Positions 8,360 through 17,589 of a stretch of DNA of 55,471 nt are shown here, one piece after another. Location of the stretch: assembly GCA_036379355.1 (NCBI GenBank), contig DASVGV010000112.1, forward strand, positions 1 to 55,471. Direction: 5' to 3'. Origin of the DNA: CAJCIY01 sp036379355. Lineage in GTDB: Bacteria > Actinomycetota > Actinomycetes > Mycobacteriales > CAJCIY01. Both the position numbers and the translations under genes were made by a program. Position 1 is the stretch's first letter. Every line of letters begins with the position of its first letter. The notes under the pieces are model-generated. The model saw only the letters and a list, made by a program, of their open reading frames with translations, was not told where the DNA came from and made no database searches.

Positions 8360-10000
8360 TCACCCGCCCGCGGAGCCGATCCACGCCTCGACCGCAGCCG
8401 CGACCGCGGGCAACGGCACCTGGCCGTGACCCAGGACCGCGTCGTGGAAGCCGCGCAGGTCGAACCGCGGCCCGAGCCGGGACTGGGCGTCGGCCCGAAG
8501 GCGCAGCAGCTCGCGCTGGCCGATCATGTACGCCAGGGCCTGGCCGGGGATCGCGATGTAGCGGCTCACCTCGGCGACGAGGAACGCCTCGCCGACCGGG
8601 ACGCGCTCGCGCAGGAACGTGACGGCTCGTTCCCGGTCCCAGCCGAGCGCGTGAATGCCGGTGTCGACGACCAGCCGCCCGGCGCGCATCATCTGCACGC
8701 CGAGCGCGCCGAGCCGCTGCTCGTTGCTGGAGTAGAGCCCCATGTCGCCGGCGAGCACCTCCGCGTACAGGCCCCAGCCCTCGCTGAGCGCCGTGACGTT
8801 CGCCTGCCGCTGCAGCTTCGGCAGGTCCGTCCGCAGCTGATCGCGGGCGATCTGCAGGTGATGGCCGGGGACGGCTTCGTGGTACGCGACCGACTCGAGA
8901 TCCCAACCGCCCCCGACCCCGGGGATCTCGGCGTTGAACCAGTACGTGCCCTCGACGGCGCCGTCGACGGTCGGCGGCGCATAGTGGGGTGCCATGCCGG
9001 CCCGGCCCATGCCGGCGTCCATCGGCTCGACGCGGCACGGCGCGGGCAGGGGTGGCGAGAAGTACTGCGGGGCCAGGGCTTCTGCGCGCCGTACGGCCGT
9101 ACGTGCGGCCTCCATCGCCGCCGTCGGGTCCGCCTGCGACACGACCTCGCGCAGCCGCGACACCACCGCCGGCAGCCCGTGGAGACCCAGGCTCGCGCCC
9201 AGGGTGGTCATCCTCTCGGCCAGGTCATGGCAGGCGTCGAGCCCGATCTGGTGCACCTCGGCGGCAGTCAGCGGCAGCGTCGTGTGCAGGGCGACCAGCC
9301 GGTCGTAGTCGGCCTGGCCACCGGGCAGTGCCGACAGGCCGGCACGGTCGTCCGCGCGAGCCACGGGGCGCAGCGACGCCAGGGTCGCGCGGTAGCGCTC
9401 GAGCGCCGGCCGCGTGCTGGACGTCACGATCCGGGCCAGCTCCACCGACTGCTCGGGATCGGGCATCTCGACGCTGCCGAGCGGCCCCAACGTCTCCTCG
9501 GCGAGCCACCCGTCGCACTGCGCGATCGCCACGTCGAGCACCGCCGCCGCCGGTGTCCGCCCCCGCCGCGCGCCCTCGCGGAGCCGCTCCGCGCATTGGT
9601 CGAGGTACTCCGCATAGGCGCCGGCACGGGCGAGGTGCGCCGTGGCGGCCTCGTCGGTCTCCGGGACGGTGCGCGACGCCGCCATCACGAGTGCCGCCGG
9701 GCCGTCGCCGTACGGCCCCGGCGAGCACTCGACCAGCGCGACCTGCGACCAGGCGATCCCGCTGTGGGCGGCATGGCGGATCGCTGCGAGGGTGACCTCC
9801 TCGCCTGCGTCGGCCGGAGTCAGGGCATCCGCCCGATCCAGCACCGTCCGCAGCGCGGTGACGAGACGCTCGGACGCGCCGGCCGTGAGGTCCGGCAGCC
9901 GGTCCTCGTAGCCGGGCTCGCCGAAGAAGGACGCCGCGAGCGGGTCGGCGTCGAGGGTGAGGACGTGCAGGTCGTCGGCCAGGTCGCGCACGGACGTCAC
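8360..10000 (-). CDS. DUF885 family putative metallopeptidase
   Basis: A 546-residue protein with the DUF885 zinc-site signature YHEAVPGHHLQIARDQL, in which His-Glu plus the following HH resemble a metallopeptidase metal site. ALSEGWGLYAEVLAGDMG supplies a second conserved Glu region and PGQALAYMIGQREL is near the C-terminus. No signal peptide is seen, so it is probably cytoplasmic. GTG at 10000 is chosen; the GTG at 9991 is an alternative. It is divergent from glnA1. The M. tuberculosis locus has no such gene between the RDD gene and glnA1, so it is an addition to the conserved order. Confidence 0.87.
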   Translation of the reverse strand: MTSVRDLADDLHVLTLDADPLAASFFGEPGYEDRLPDLTAGASERLVTALRTVLDRADALTPADAGEEVTLAAIRHAAHSGIAWSQVALVECSPGPYGDGPAALVMAASRTVPETDEAATAHLARAGAYAEYLDQCAERLREGARRGRTPAAAVLDVAIAQCDGWLAEETLGPLGSVEMPDPEQSVELARIVTSSTRPALERYRATLASLRPVARADDRAGLSALPGGQADYDRLVALHTTLPLTAAEVHQIGLDACHDLAERMTTLGASLGLHGLPAVVSRLREVVSQADPTAAMEAARTAVRRAEALAPQYFSPPLPAPCRVEPMDAGMGRAGMAPHYAPPTVDGAVEGTYWFNAEIPGVGGGWDLESVAYHEAVPGHHLQIARDQLRTDLPKLQRQANVTALSEGWGLYAEVLAGDMGLYSSNEQRLGALGVQMMRAGRLVVDTGIHALGWDRERAVTFLRERVPVGEAFLVAEVSRYIAIPGQALAYMIGQRELLRLRADAQSRLGPRFDLRGFHDAVLGHGQVPLPAVAAAVEAWIGSAGG

Positions 10001-10041
10001 CGGCGGAGCGTACCGGCGGCGGGCCCGCCAGCCGGGTGGAG

Positions 10042-10057
10042 GAAACGTCCGGGAAAC
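10042..10057 (+). promoter_or_regulatory. Candidate GlnR half-site pair upstream of glnA1
   Basis: Two GAAAC pentamers (10042-10046 and 10053-10057) are separated by exactly six bases, about 100 bp upstream of the glnA1 start. Actinobacterial GlnR boxes combine gTnAC and GaAAC half-sites with six-base spacers. Only b-type half-sites are seen here, so this is suggestive rather than a full match. Confidence 0.35.
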
Positions 10058-10154
10058 AGGGCCGACATTGCGGTGACACCGCGCCTGACTAGCCTTCGGG
10101 TCGTCGCAGGGCGCCCGCCGTGCGGCTCCAGTGCCAGTCTCCGGGAGGTCCGGC

Positions 10155-11579
10155 GTGTTCACCAGTCCCGACGAGCTGCTCGCCTTCGTCAAGGACAACG
10201 ACGTCGAGTTCGTCGACGTCCGGTTCTGCGACCTGCCCGGCATCATGCAGCACTTCACGACTCCGGCGGGAGCCTTCGACGAGTCGGTGTTCTCCGACGG
10301 GCTCGGCTTCGACGGCTCGTCGATCCGCGGCTTCCAGCAGATCCACGAGTCGGACATGCTGCTGCTGCCCGATGTCGCGACCGCACGCCTCGACCCCTTC
10401 CGGGCCCGCAAGACCCTCCTGGTCAACTTCTTCATCCACGACCCGATGACCGGCGAGCAGTACACCCGCGACCCGCGCAACGTGGCGAAGAAGGCGGAGG
10501 CCTATCTCAAGGGCACCGGCATCGCCGACACCTGCTACTTCGGACCGGAGGCCGAGTTCTACATCTTCGACTCGATCCGGTACGACACGAACCCGCAGTC
10601 GTCGTACGTCCACATCGACGCGGAGTCGGCGGCCTGGAACACCGGCGCCGACGAGGTCGGCGGCAACAAGGGCTACAAGCCGCGTACCAAGGGCGGCTAC
10701 TTCCCCGTCCCGCCGACGGACCACTACGCCGATCTGCGCGACGAGATGGTGATCGAGATCGAGAAGGCGGGCATGCAGATCGAGCGGGCGCACCACGAGG
10801 TGGGATCCGCCGGCCAGGCCGAGATCAACTACAGGTTCAACACGCTGCTGCATGCGGCCGACGACCTGATGCTGTTCAAGTACATCGTCAAGAACGTGGC
10901 CTGGCGCAATGGCAGGACCGCGACGTTCATGCCGAAGCCGATCTTCGGCGACAACGGCTCCGGCATGCACTGCCACCAGTCGCTGTGGAAGGACGGTGCG
11001 CCGCTGTTCTACGACGAGATCGGGTACGCCGGACTGTCGGACACGGCGCGCTACTACATCGGTGGCCTGCTCTCCCACGCGCCGTCGCTGCTCGCCTTCA
11101 CCAACCCGACGGTGAACTCCTACCACCGGCTCGTGCCCGGCTTCGAGGCGCCCGTCAACCTCGTCTACAGCCAGCGCAACCGCTCTGCCTGCATCCGCAT
11201 CCCGATCACCGGGCCCAACCCCAAGGCCAAGCGGCTCGAGTTCCGGTGCCCCGACCCGTCATCGAACCCGTACCTCGCGTTCTCCGCGATGATGATGGCC
11301 GGCCTGGATGGCATCAAGAACAAGATCGAGCCGCCGGACCCGATCGACAAGGACCTCTACGAGCTGCCGCCGGACGAGCACGCCGCGGTGGCGCAGGTGC
11401 CAGCGTCCCTCGACCGGGTGCTGGAGGCGCTCGAGACCGACCACGACTACCTGCTCGAGGGCGGCGTGTTCACCCCTGACCTGATCGAGACGTGGGTCTC
11501 GTACAAGCGCGAGAACGAGATCGACGCGATGCGGCTGCGCCCCCACCCGTACGAGTTCGACCTCTACTACGACATCTAA
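10155..11579 (+). CDS. glnA: Glutamine synthetase type I-beta, adenylylation-regulated
   Basis: A 474-residue GS that makes glutamine from glutamate, ammonia and ATP as a dodecamer. The N-terminal beta-grasp region contains DNDVEFVDVRFCDLPG and the catalytic part has the metal-binding GPEAEFYIF, the GSGMHCHQSL loop and NRSACIRIP. The adenylylation tyrosine is present in KDLYELPPDE (Tyr402), the target of the GlnE encoded at 37.8-40.8 kb. The GTG at 10155 is chosen because GGAGG precedes it and the length then equals the family norm. The final codons are the attachment site of a mobile element: the present TAA stop comes from the element, while the displaced original end (LYYDI then TGA) lies at 21973-21990. 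Confidence 0.97.
   Translation: MFTSPDELLAFVKDNDVEFVDVRFCDLPGIMQHFTTPAGAFDESVFSDGLGFDGSSIRGFQQIHESDMLLLPDVATARLDPFRARKTLLVNFFIHDPMTGEQYTRDPRNVAKKAEAYLKGTGIADTCYFGPEAEFYIFDSIRYDTNPQSSYVHIDAESAAWNTGADEVGGNKGYKPRTKGGYFPVPPTDHYADLRDEMVIEIEKAGMQIERAHHEVGSAGQAEINYRFNTLLHAADDLMLFKYIVKNVAWRNGRTATFMPKPIFGDNGSGMHCHQSLWKDGAPLFYDEIGYAGLSDTARYYIGGLLSHAPSLLAFTNPTVNSYHRLVPGFEAPVNLVYSQRNRSACIRIPITGPNPKAKRLEFRCPDPSSNPYLAFSAMMMAGLDGIKNKIEPPDPIDKDLYELPPDEHAAVAQVPASLDRVLEALETDHDYLLEGGVFTPDLIETWVSYKRENEIDAMRLRPHPYEFDLYYDI
11556..11577 (+). repeat. attL: glnA1-side attachment repeat
   Basis: The 17-mer cctctactacgacatct (11561-11577) recurs at 21972-21988 in the same orientation. Including the preceding ttcgN, the match is 22 bp with one mismatch. 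It encodes the glnA1 C-terminus LYYDI, so recombination here leaves the protein intact. Confidence 0.93.
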
Positions 11580-11845
11580 ATCGGGGGTTATTGGTAGTGG
11601 TTTGATGTGGATGGATTCCCTTGTGCCCCAGGTGTTTTCAGCGTTTGTCGTCGTTGGCGAATCATAGCGGTTTTGAGTCCTGATGTGTCCCCGATGTGTC
11701 CCGACGGAGATCATCTAGCCACAGACGATTCCGGCGCGGCGGGGCGCGACAGGCCGGCGGACCTGTCGTACCTTCGTCGGCAGCGTCGTGCCCGGCGTCG
11801 GGCGCAGCGGCTGGTGGATGGCGTGTTCGGTACCGCTCGTCGGTT
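11580..11845. other. Left-end non-coding region of the element
   Basis: This is 266 bp between the glnA1 stop and the stop of the first element gene. Its first 100 bases are clearly AT-richer than the surroundings. It contains the paired 11-bp repeat at 11683-11702. A plus-strand reading frame at 11607-11849 ends in an Arg-rich tail but has no homology I recognise, and it is not called. Confidence 0.5.
11683..11702 (+). repeat. Left arm-type repeat pair (11-bp period)
   Basis: The sequence atgtgtccccgatgtgtccc is two tandem units of atgtgtccc with an 11-bp period. The identical 20-mer is at 21894-21913 near the other end of the element, in the same orientation. One copy near each att core is what is expected for arm-type binding sites of a tyrosine integrase. 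Confidence 0.75.
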
Positions 11846-12292
11846 CTAGCGCGCCCGCGTCGGCCGCGGGTGCCGCCCGACTCTCCGTGCTGTCTCGTCG
11901 CGGGCGACGGCGAGGTGGGCGAGGCGTTGGTGTGCCGCGTCGAGGTCGTGGCCGGCACGGGCCGCGTAGGTCGCCGCCCGTGCCAGTGAACTGGTGGCGG
12001 CAGCGACGGCGGTGGCGGGGTCGGGCGCGGCGCTGAGGGCGTCGAGGCGGAGCCGGCCGTGTTGCTGCTCGGTGACGAGCCGGGAGGACAGCTGTCCGAT
12101 CAGCTGCGGCAGCCGGGCTGTTGTCGCGGCCAGGGTGGCGACGATGCCGGCGGTCTCGGCGGGGCTGGACGGGCCGACGACGCCGGGTCGGGTCAGGTGG
12201 TTCAGCGCCCGGATCGCCTCGGCGGCCTGCTCGGCGAGCTGTACGAGGGTGGGCTCGGCGCCGGCAGCTCCGGTCGGGCCGGTGGCGGTCAT
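11846..12292 (-). CDS. Hypothetical protein, Ala-rich helical, element-encoded
   Basis: A 148-residue protein predicted to be almost entirely alpha-helical, rich in Ala, Arg and Leu, with possible coiled-coil stretches (about residues 15-35 and 95-135) and an Arg-rich tail. No family is recognised. The ATG at 12292 overlaps the stop of the excisionase-like gene (ATGA), so the two are one operon transcribed towards attL. It may be an accessory factor for mobilization or excision, but that rests on position only. Confidence 0.6.
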   Translation of the reverse strand: MTATGPTGAAGAEPTLVQLAEQAAEAIRALNHLTRPGVVGPSSPAETAGIVATLAATTARLPQLIGQLSSRLVTEQQHGRLRLDALSAAPDPATAVAAATSSLARAATYAARAGHDLDAAHQRLAHLAVARDETARRVGRHPRPTRAR

Positions 12293-12561
12293 CGCCGGCC
12301 TGCCGGGGCGGCTGCCCGGCGTGCGTGGCCGGCGGGGTGCTGGTCTGGGGTCGGGTCGTCGGCAGCTTGCTGCTGGTCGATCCAGTCGTGCAGGTCGCTG
12401 CGCCGGTAGAGGACGTGGCGGCCGGCGCGGAAGCTGCGGGGTCCGGTGCCAAGGTGGCGCCAGTAGCGCAGGGTCGCGACGGGGGCGCGTAGCAGGGCGG
12501 CGGCTTCGGTGAGGGTGAGCAGGTCCGGCTGCTCGCTGGTGGTGTGGTCGGTCATGGTCAT
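12289..12561 (-). CDS. Excisionase/AlpA-like helix-turn-helix protein
   Basis: A 90-residue protein with a winged-helix MerR-like motif at about residues 14-62: LTLTEAAALLRAPVATLRYW, then GRHVLYRRSDLHDWID. This is the usual form of actinobacterial integrative-element excisionases and of small regulators that control their transfer. It lies about 0.7 kb inside attL, while the integrase is at the other end, so the two are not co-transcribed in the integrated state and come close together only in the excised circle. The ATG at 12561 follows a weak GGAG. Confidence 0.82.
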   Translation of the reverse strand: MTMTDHTTSEQPDLLTLTEAAALLRAPVATLRYWRHLGTGPRSFRAGRHVLYRRSDLHDWIDQQQAADDPTPDQHPAGHARRAAAPAGRR

Positions 12562-12726
12562 CTCCGCGTGTCGGGGGTGGGCGTCCTGCTGCTACAGGCG
12601 CCATCCGGGGCCGTTTGGGGACAGCTGCGGCCAACTTCCTCACGCCATCTTCAGCAGCCCGCCGCCCGCAGTCCGTGACCCGGGCGGCGCGGGCCGGACC
12701 GACCCCGACGCGCCGGGCGGTGCGTG

Positions 12727-15700
12727 TCAGCGGCCGATGCTCGGGCCGCGCGACACGTCCAGGCTGTGCTGGTAGGGCAGGTCTTCTTCCGGAGCCGGCG
12801 GGTGGGATGCGGGCCGTTCGGCGCGGTGCGCGAAGAGCCGGCTCGCGAGTTCGGTCTCGCGCTGGCGCGCCCAGCGGTCGCCGGCCGCCGCCAGGACGCC
12901 GGCGGGGTCGGGCTGGCTGCTGATCGCGGGATCGGCGCGGAGCCGCGCGACTTGCTCGTCGGCCGTCTCGGCGCGCTGCTGGGCGGCGAGGGTCTTGGCC
13001 CGCTGGCCGAGGAGGCTTGCGGCGGCGCCGGTGTCGTAGGTGGGCAGCGACGACTGCTCGCGCAGGTCGCGTTGCGCGCCAAAGTAGGCCGAAGCGGCCG
13101 TGTCGTAGGCGGCGTGGGCCTGCTCGGCGCCGCGCAGCAGCGCTGCCTGCTCGGGGTGTTCAGCGGCGGCGAGATGCCCGGCGTGCTGGTAGAGCGCGGT
13201 GTTGACGGCGGGGACGCCGCTGGCGTAGCCGGCCGGGTAGCCGCGGACCTTCTCCAGGTCCGGGTGGGGGCCGGGGAACGCGTCGGTCCACGTGTAGGCC
13301 CACACGTCCAGCCGCATGGTCGCGTCGGCGACCCTGCCCCGGTGCACGCCGAGCCGGCCCGGCCCGGCCGCGACGACCCGCGCCCACTCCCGCGCCTCGC
13401 GCAGCTGGGCGTCCCACTGCCGGCGTAGCTGCTCGGCGATGCGCCGGGTGGCTTCGGCCAGCACGTCCGCGGAGCCGGCCGCCGCATGCTCGGCCCGCTC
13501 CTTCGCACCACGAGCGATCTGGTAGCGGTCTTCGAGGGGGCGCAGGATCTGCTGGCTGTGCTCGTACCAGGTCGCGTGTGCTTCGGTGGTCGCCAGCCGG
13601 TGCTCACTGTTGCGCTGCCAGTAGTGCGCGTCCTCCTGCTCGGTCCACGCGGCGAACAACTCGCCCAGGACCGCCTCGAGCCGCTCACCGTCCGCGGCCG
13701 GCGACGCGGGCGCGAATGCGGGTGCGACGTCGGGGCCGTAGCGGGCGACCTCCAGATCGGCCTGCTCGGCGGCCTTCGCGGGGCCGAGGTCGGCCTTGTC
13801 GCGCGCGAACACCGTGATCCACGCCTCCCGCGCGTCGTCGACGCTGTCGGCGACGAGGTGGGCGGTGTTGTGTTCGCGGCCGCGGGTCATCCCCACGTAC
13901 GCCGACGCCGCACCCGTGTGCTCCCCGACGACGAGGTGGGCGGTGGTTACGGTGTCGCCCTGCACCCCGTGCACGGTGGACGCGTACGCCAGCTCCACGT
14001 GCTCGGCCACGTAGTCGGCGGGCAGCGACCGAACGACGCCCCGTGCAGCAGTGTCGGTGCCGGACAGGTCGGGAGCGACGAGCAGGCTGTCGTCGCGTTC
14101 GACGGACACGACCCGCCAGGTGTCCCGGTTCGCCACCCCCAGGTCGCGGTCGTTGCGCCGCGTCGCGACCCGGTCCCCCATCCCGATGCGTTGCCCCGCC
14201 CGCGTCGTGACCACGACAAGATCGTCGACGCGGAAGGCGTCGGCCAGCCTTTCCCGGATCGCGGCGTTCAGCTCGGCGGCCTGCTCGCGGGTGTCGACGA
14301 TGTTGGCGATTCGTTGACCCTGGGCGTACCCGTCGGCCGCGAGCCGGGCAACCGTGGTCTGCAGGGCGCCCGCGTCCGCGTACAGCCGGACCTGCCCGCG
14401 GGCCAGCAGCGCGTCGAACACGGCGCCCGGATCGGTGGCGGTCCGCATCGCCAACGTCAGGTCTGCGTACTCGACGTCCGGGATCGTGACCACCGGACTG
14501 GTGTCGTCGGGGCTGGGGGTGACGAACCGGTGCACGGTATCGAGGGTCAGGTGCGCACCGGGGTCGACCTTGTCGGCGGCGAGGTCGAGGACACCGCCGC
14601 GGCCGACCGCGGCCAGCTGATGCCGGTCGCCGACCAGCGCCACCCGCACCTGACATTCGTCGGCGACAACGAGCAGAGCGCGGGCGGTGTCCTGATCGCA
14701 CATGCCCGCCTCGTCCACGACCAGCAGATCCCCCGGCCGCAGCCGGGCCGCCTGCTCCGGGCCGGCGTAGGTGCGCCCGGTGCGGGGGTCGGCGTCGCCG
14801 ACGGCCAATCGGCTCCAGGGACCGTCGTCGGTCCAGCGCCAGCCGTGCTGGTAGGCCAGCCACGCCGCCGACCCCGCGACCGCGCCAGTCTGGTCGGCGG
14901 CGACGCGGGCCGCCTTCAACGACGGCGTCACCACCACCATCTCGTGGCCAAACAACCTGACCGCCTCGCGGGCGGCGTGCAGGGTGGCGGTCTTCCCCGC
15001 GCCGGCCGCGCCCTCAACAACCATCAGCGCACGGCCCCGGTCAGCGAGCACGGCGGCCACCGCGGCCTGGCCCGCGTCCAAGCCGAACGGGTCCTGAATG
15101 ATCGCGGGCTGCAGGGGCGGCACCGGTACGTCCAGCGGTGTCACCCCTCGGTTGACCGATGTCATCCCTACTGGGGGCGGTGTCACCCCTTCGATCCGAG
15201 GGTCCACCGGCTCGTCGAGCCCGGCGTCGGCGGTGGCGCGCCGCACGAGCCGCTCGACCAGCTCTGCTTCGACATCGAGCACGGCCGGGGAGGTCCACGC
15301 CCGGACGTGCTCCGGCACCCCGCCCCGGTCCAGCAGCCGAACACAACGATGCAGGGCGCGGGTGGTGAGGTCTTCGGCCAGCTCGCCGCGCACGCCGACG
15401 TCGGAGACGATGCCCGCCTCGGCGATCAGCACTTCGACCTGCCCGCGGATGTCAGCCGGGTTCCACGCGGACCGGGCCGCACCCAACCGGTCCAGCACAT
15501 CCGCGGCCGCCCGCTCCCGGTCGAGCACGCCGACCGGCGTAGGCGCCAGGACGACCGGCCGGTCGGGTTCCCGGTAGCCGACGGCGGTAAGTTCGGCGAG
15601 CCAGCGGGCTGTCAGTTCTTCTCCTGGCTGGGGCGTGATCTTGTCGGGGCGACCGTCGGCCCACGCCCGCCGATCCCACGACCGGCGCAACGAGGGGCCG

Positions 15701-16494
15701 GGAGTCTCGCCAGGATGCGCCACGCGCCAGTCGGCCTCGTACCGGTCGATGTTGCGGCCGATCTGCCGGGCGCGGGCGCTGAACGCGCCCACATATCCGG
15801 CGAGCTGCCGGATCTCCCCGGCCGGGCCGAGGGTGTAGCCGTGGGCGGCCAACGCGCCGCGGAACACCGGGTCACACGCCACTGCGGCGTGCCCGATGCC
15901 GTTGAGCGCGGTCAACGAATCGCGAACGCCGACCGTGTGCAGTCCCCGCCACCCCCCGCCCGCGGCCAGCACGCGGGCATTGACCTGCAGGTGCAGGTGC
16001 CGGTGTGGATCGCCCGCCCGTGACGTGCGGTGCGCGACCGTCACCGCCTCCAACGTCTCGACCGGCACCTGGACCTGCCCGCCGCGCGGACCCACCCGCG
16101 TCGTCGCGTGCGCCGCGAGCCAGCCGACGATCCGCTCGGCGGCGCGGTCCTGCGCGGCGTCGTAGGCGGCGGCGACATCCTCATGCAGGGCCGCGGCGAG
16201 CGACCAGGATTTCGGCCCGTTCACCACCACCTCCACGAACCGCACCGCATTGCCGTCCGACCGCAGCCGGCCCCGCGCCACGCCGGTGTCCGGGTCGAGC
16301 CCGCCAACCCAGGCTTCGTACCCCTCGCCCGCCAACGGCGCCAGCTCCACCACCCGGCCGTCGCCCGCGGTGTAGCGGCGGGCCAGGCCGCTGCCCTCGG
16401 CCAGGTAGTAGTCATCCGCCCGGCCCCGATCGGCCTCCACATAGCAGCGCGCCCCGGCCGGCGAGCCCGCATAGACTTTCATCCCACCGTGCAA
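12727..16494 (-). CDS. MobF-family conjugative relaxase with TraI/RecD-like helicase
   Basis: A 1255-residue protein. The N-terminal TrwC-type relaxase domain (about 1-320) has candidate catalytic tyrosines in DDYYLAEG (Tyr29/30) and the metal-binding three-His motif HRHLHL (164-169). The C-terminal superfamily 1 helicase has a Walker A in VEGAAGAGKTATL (about 500), Walker B VVDEAGMC (about 593), GDRHQL, STVHGVQGDT and VGMTRGREHN. The last 300 residues are helical. It would nick oriT and unwind the strand for transfer. It appears intact and is the largest gene of the element. An ATG at 16482 (MKVYAG) is an alternative start. No coupling protein or type IV secretion gene accompanies it. Confidence 0.95.
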   Translation of the reverse strand: MHGGMKVYAGSPAGARCYVEADRGRADDYYLAEGSGLARRYTAGDGRVVELAPLAGEGYEAWVGGLDPDTGVARGRLRSDGNAVRFVEVVVNGPKSWSLAAALHEDVAAAYDAAQDRAAERIVGWLAAHATTRVGPRGGQVQVPVETLEAVTVAHRTSRAGDPHRHLHLQVNARVLAAGGGWRGLHTVGVRDSLTALNGIGHAAVACDPVFRGALAAHGYTLGPAGEIRQLAGYVGAFSARARQIGRNIDRYEADWRVAHPGETPGPSLRRSWDRRAWADGRPDKITPQPGEELTARWLAELTAVGYREPDRPVVLAPTPVGVLDRERAAADVLDRLGAARSAWNPADIRGQVEVLIAEAGIVSDVGVRGELAEDLTTRALHRCVRLLDRGGVPEHVRAWTSPAVLDVEAELVERLVRRATADAGLDEPVDPRIEGVTPPPVGMTSVNRGVTPLDVPVPPLQPAIIQDPFGLDAGQAAVAAVLADRGRALMVVEGAAGAGKTATLHAAREAVRLFGHEMVVVTPSLKAARVAADQTGAVAGSAAWLAYQHGWRWTDDGPWSRLAVGDADPRTGRTYAGPEQAARLRPGDLLVVDEAGMCDQDTARALLVVADECQVRVALVGDRHQLAAVGRGGVLDLAADKVDPGAHLTLDTVHRFVTPSPDDTSPVVTIPDVEYADLTLAMRTATDPGAVFDALLARGQVRLYADAGALQTTVARLAADGYAQGQRIANIVDTREQAAELNAAIRERLADAFRVDDLVVVTTRAGQRIGMGDRVATRRNDRDLGVANRDTWRVVSVERDDSLLVAPDLSGTDTAARGVVRSLPADYVAEHVELAYASTVHGVQGDTVTTAHLVVGEHTGAASAYVGMTRGREHNTAHLVADSVDDAREAWITVFARDKADLGPAKAAEQADLEVARYGPDVAPAFAPASPAADGERLEAVLGELFAAWTEQEDAHYWQRNSEHRLATTEAHATWYEHSQQILRPLEDRYQIARGAKERAEHAAAGSADVLAEATRRIAEQLRRQWDAQLREAREWARVVAAGPGRLGVHRGRVADATMRLDVWAYTWTDAFPGPHPDLEKVRGYPAGYASGVPAVNTALYQHAGHLAAAEHPEQAALLRGAEQAHAAYDTAASAYFGAQRDLREQSSLPTYDTGAAASLLGQRAKTLAAQQRAETADEQVARLRADPAISSQPDPAGVLAAAGDRWARQRETELASRLFAHRAERPASHPPAPEEDLPYQHSLDVSRGPSIGR

Positions 16495-16676
16495 TTACCA
16501 ACACCCACCAATAGCAGCCAACTATTACACCTAAGAATGCGAAGGGACCCCGCCGAAGCAGGGTCCTGTCTACCTCCATTGGTAGCATGCGTGCCGTCTT
16601 ATGGTAAAGAGGTTGGACGGTGTTGTTTCAAGATTTTTGGACGGTGTGGTCTGACTTGTTGCGTGGTGATTAGTGG
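16495..16676. other. Relaxase upstream region, candidate oriT and promoter
   Basis: The 182 bp upstream of the relaxase are AT-richer than the flanks. They contain an inverted repeat ggaccc-10 nt-gggtcc (16545-16550/16561-16566) and near-repeats of the motif accaat/attggt. MobF oriT sites usually lie close to the relaxase gene and carry such hairpins, so this is the best oriT candidate. No nic sequence is recognised. Confidence 0.35.
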
Positions 16677-17461
16677 ATGCTATTGATTGCTGGAGGTGAA
16701 GGTCAGGAAGGAGATCGTGAGATCCTGCGGCACTCCGTCGAGTACAGCGCCGCCGGACTGGCCGAACTGGTCGAGGTACTCGCCGCCGGGTGCGCCGAGG
16801 TCGCGATCGAGCGCCCCGACGGTCCGGTCGTCGACGCCCTGCTCGCCGCTCGCCTGACGGTCATGGTGATCAGCCCGAACCAGGTCAAGAACCTGCGCGG
16901 GCGTTACGGCTCGCCGGGCAACAAGGACGACCGGTTTGACGCGTCCGTGCTCGCCGACACGCTGTCGCACCGACCGCCCCGGGCTGCGCCCCCTCGTCCC
17001 CGACGCTGAGGCGACCTTTGCGTTGCGCCGCGCCGTGCGTGCCCGCCGCGACCTGGTCGCCCGCCGCGTCGCAGCCGCCAACCAAGTGCGCGCGCAACGC
17101 GGTGCCTGGCGCGGTCGGCCTGTTCGCCGATATCGACTCGGCGATAGGTCTGGCGTTCCTGACCCGCTTCCCACGCAAGAGCCCGACTGGCTTATCCCGA
17201 CCCGGCGCCTGGCCGCCCAAACAACTGCGCGACGCCGTCTGCGACTTCGCCGGCGACTCCCGACGAGCCAACCCCTCGACCGCCGACCTCTACAGCCGGG
17301 CCCGCGCCAGAGGCCACGACCACCCCCAGGCCACCCGCATCCTCGCCCGCGCCTGGCTCAACATCCTCTGGCACTGCTGGCACGATCGCGTCCCCTACCA
17401 CCCCACCCGACACCGCGGCCTCCAACGCCTCCTCGAACAAGATCGATCCACGGCGGCTTGA
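16677..17461 (+). pseudogene. Decayed IS110-family transposase
   Basis: Homology to IS110 transposases is spread over three reading frames. The first, to about 16965, carries VAIERPDGPVVDALLAARL and GNKDDRFDASVLADTL (part of the DEDD RuvC-like domain). The second, to about 17095, carries VPDAEATFALRRAVRARRD. The third carries VPGAVGLFADIDSAIGLAFL and ends in HPQATRILARAWLNILWHCW, typical of the C-terminus. The N-terminal start and most of the middle, including the Ser-containing Tnp domain, are missing. It has at least two frameshifts plus a deletion, so it cannot be active. It lies between the relaxase and cargo genes, perhaps marking a lost segment. Confidence 0.85.
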
Positions 17462-17589
17462 CACAGGGCTTCTCATCCATGGCCGTCCAACGACCATACG
17501 GAGATCCTCGGAGCAGGCTCCCTTGACAGCGCATCCAGGCCGTGGTAATCCAACCGAGCCAGCTAGCCGCTGGCCGAGGAGCGTGCCTC

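Noticed and set aside
7844..11479. 1211-codon open frame on the plus strand
   Set aside because: It runs antisense to the RDD and DUF885 genes and out of frame through glnA1. High-GC codon structure keeps such shadows open, and its residue pattern is Arg/Gly/His-rich without domains.
11607..11849. 80-codon plus-strand frame just inside attL
   Set aside because: It crosses the arm-type repeat, has no ribosome-binding site, and its Arg-rich end is what GC-rich non-coding DNA often gives. It is left as part of the non-coding left end.
13486..16023. 845-codon open frame on the plus strand
   Set aside because: It is antisense to the MobF relaxase, which has all relaxase and helicase motifs.
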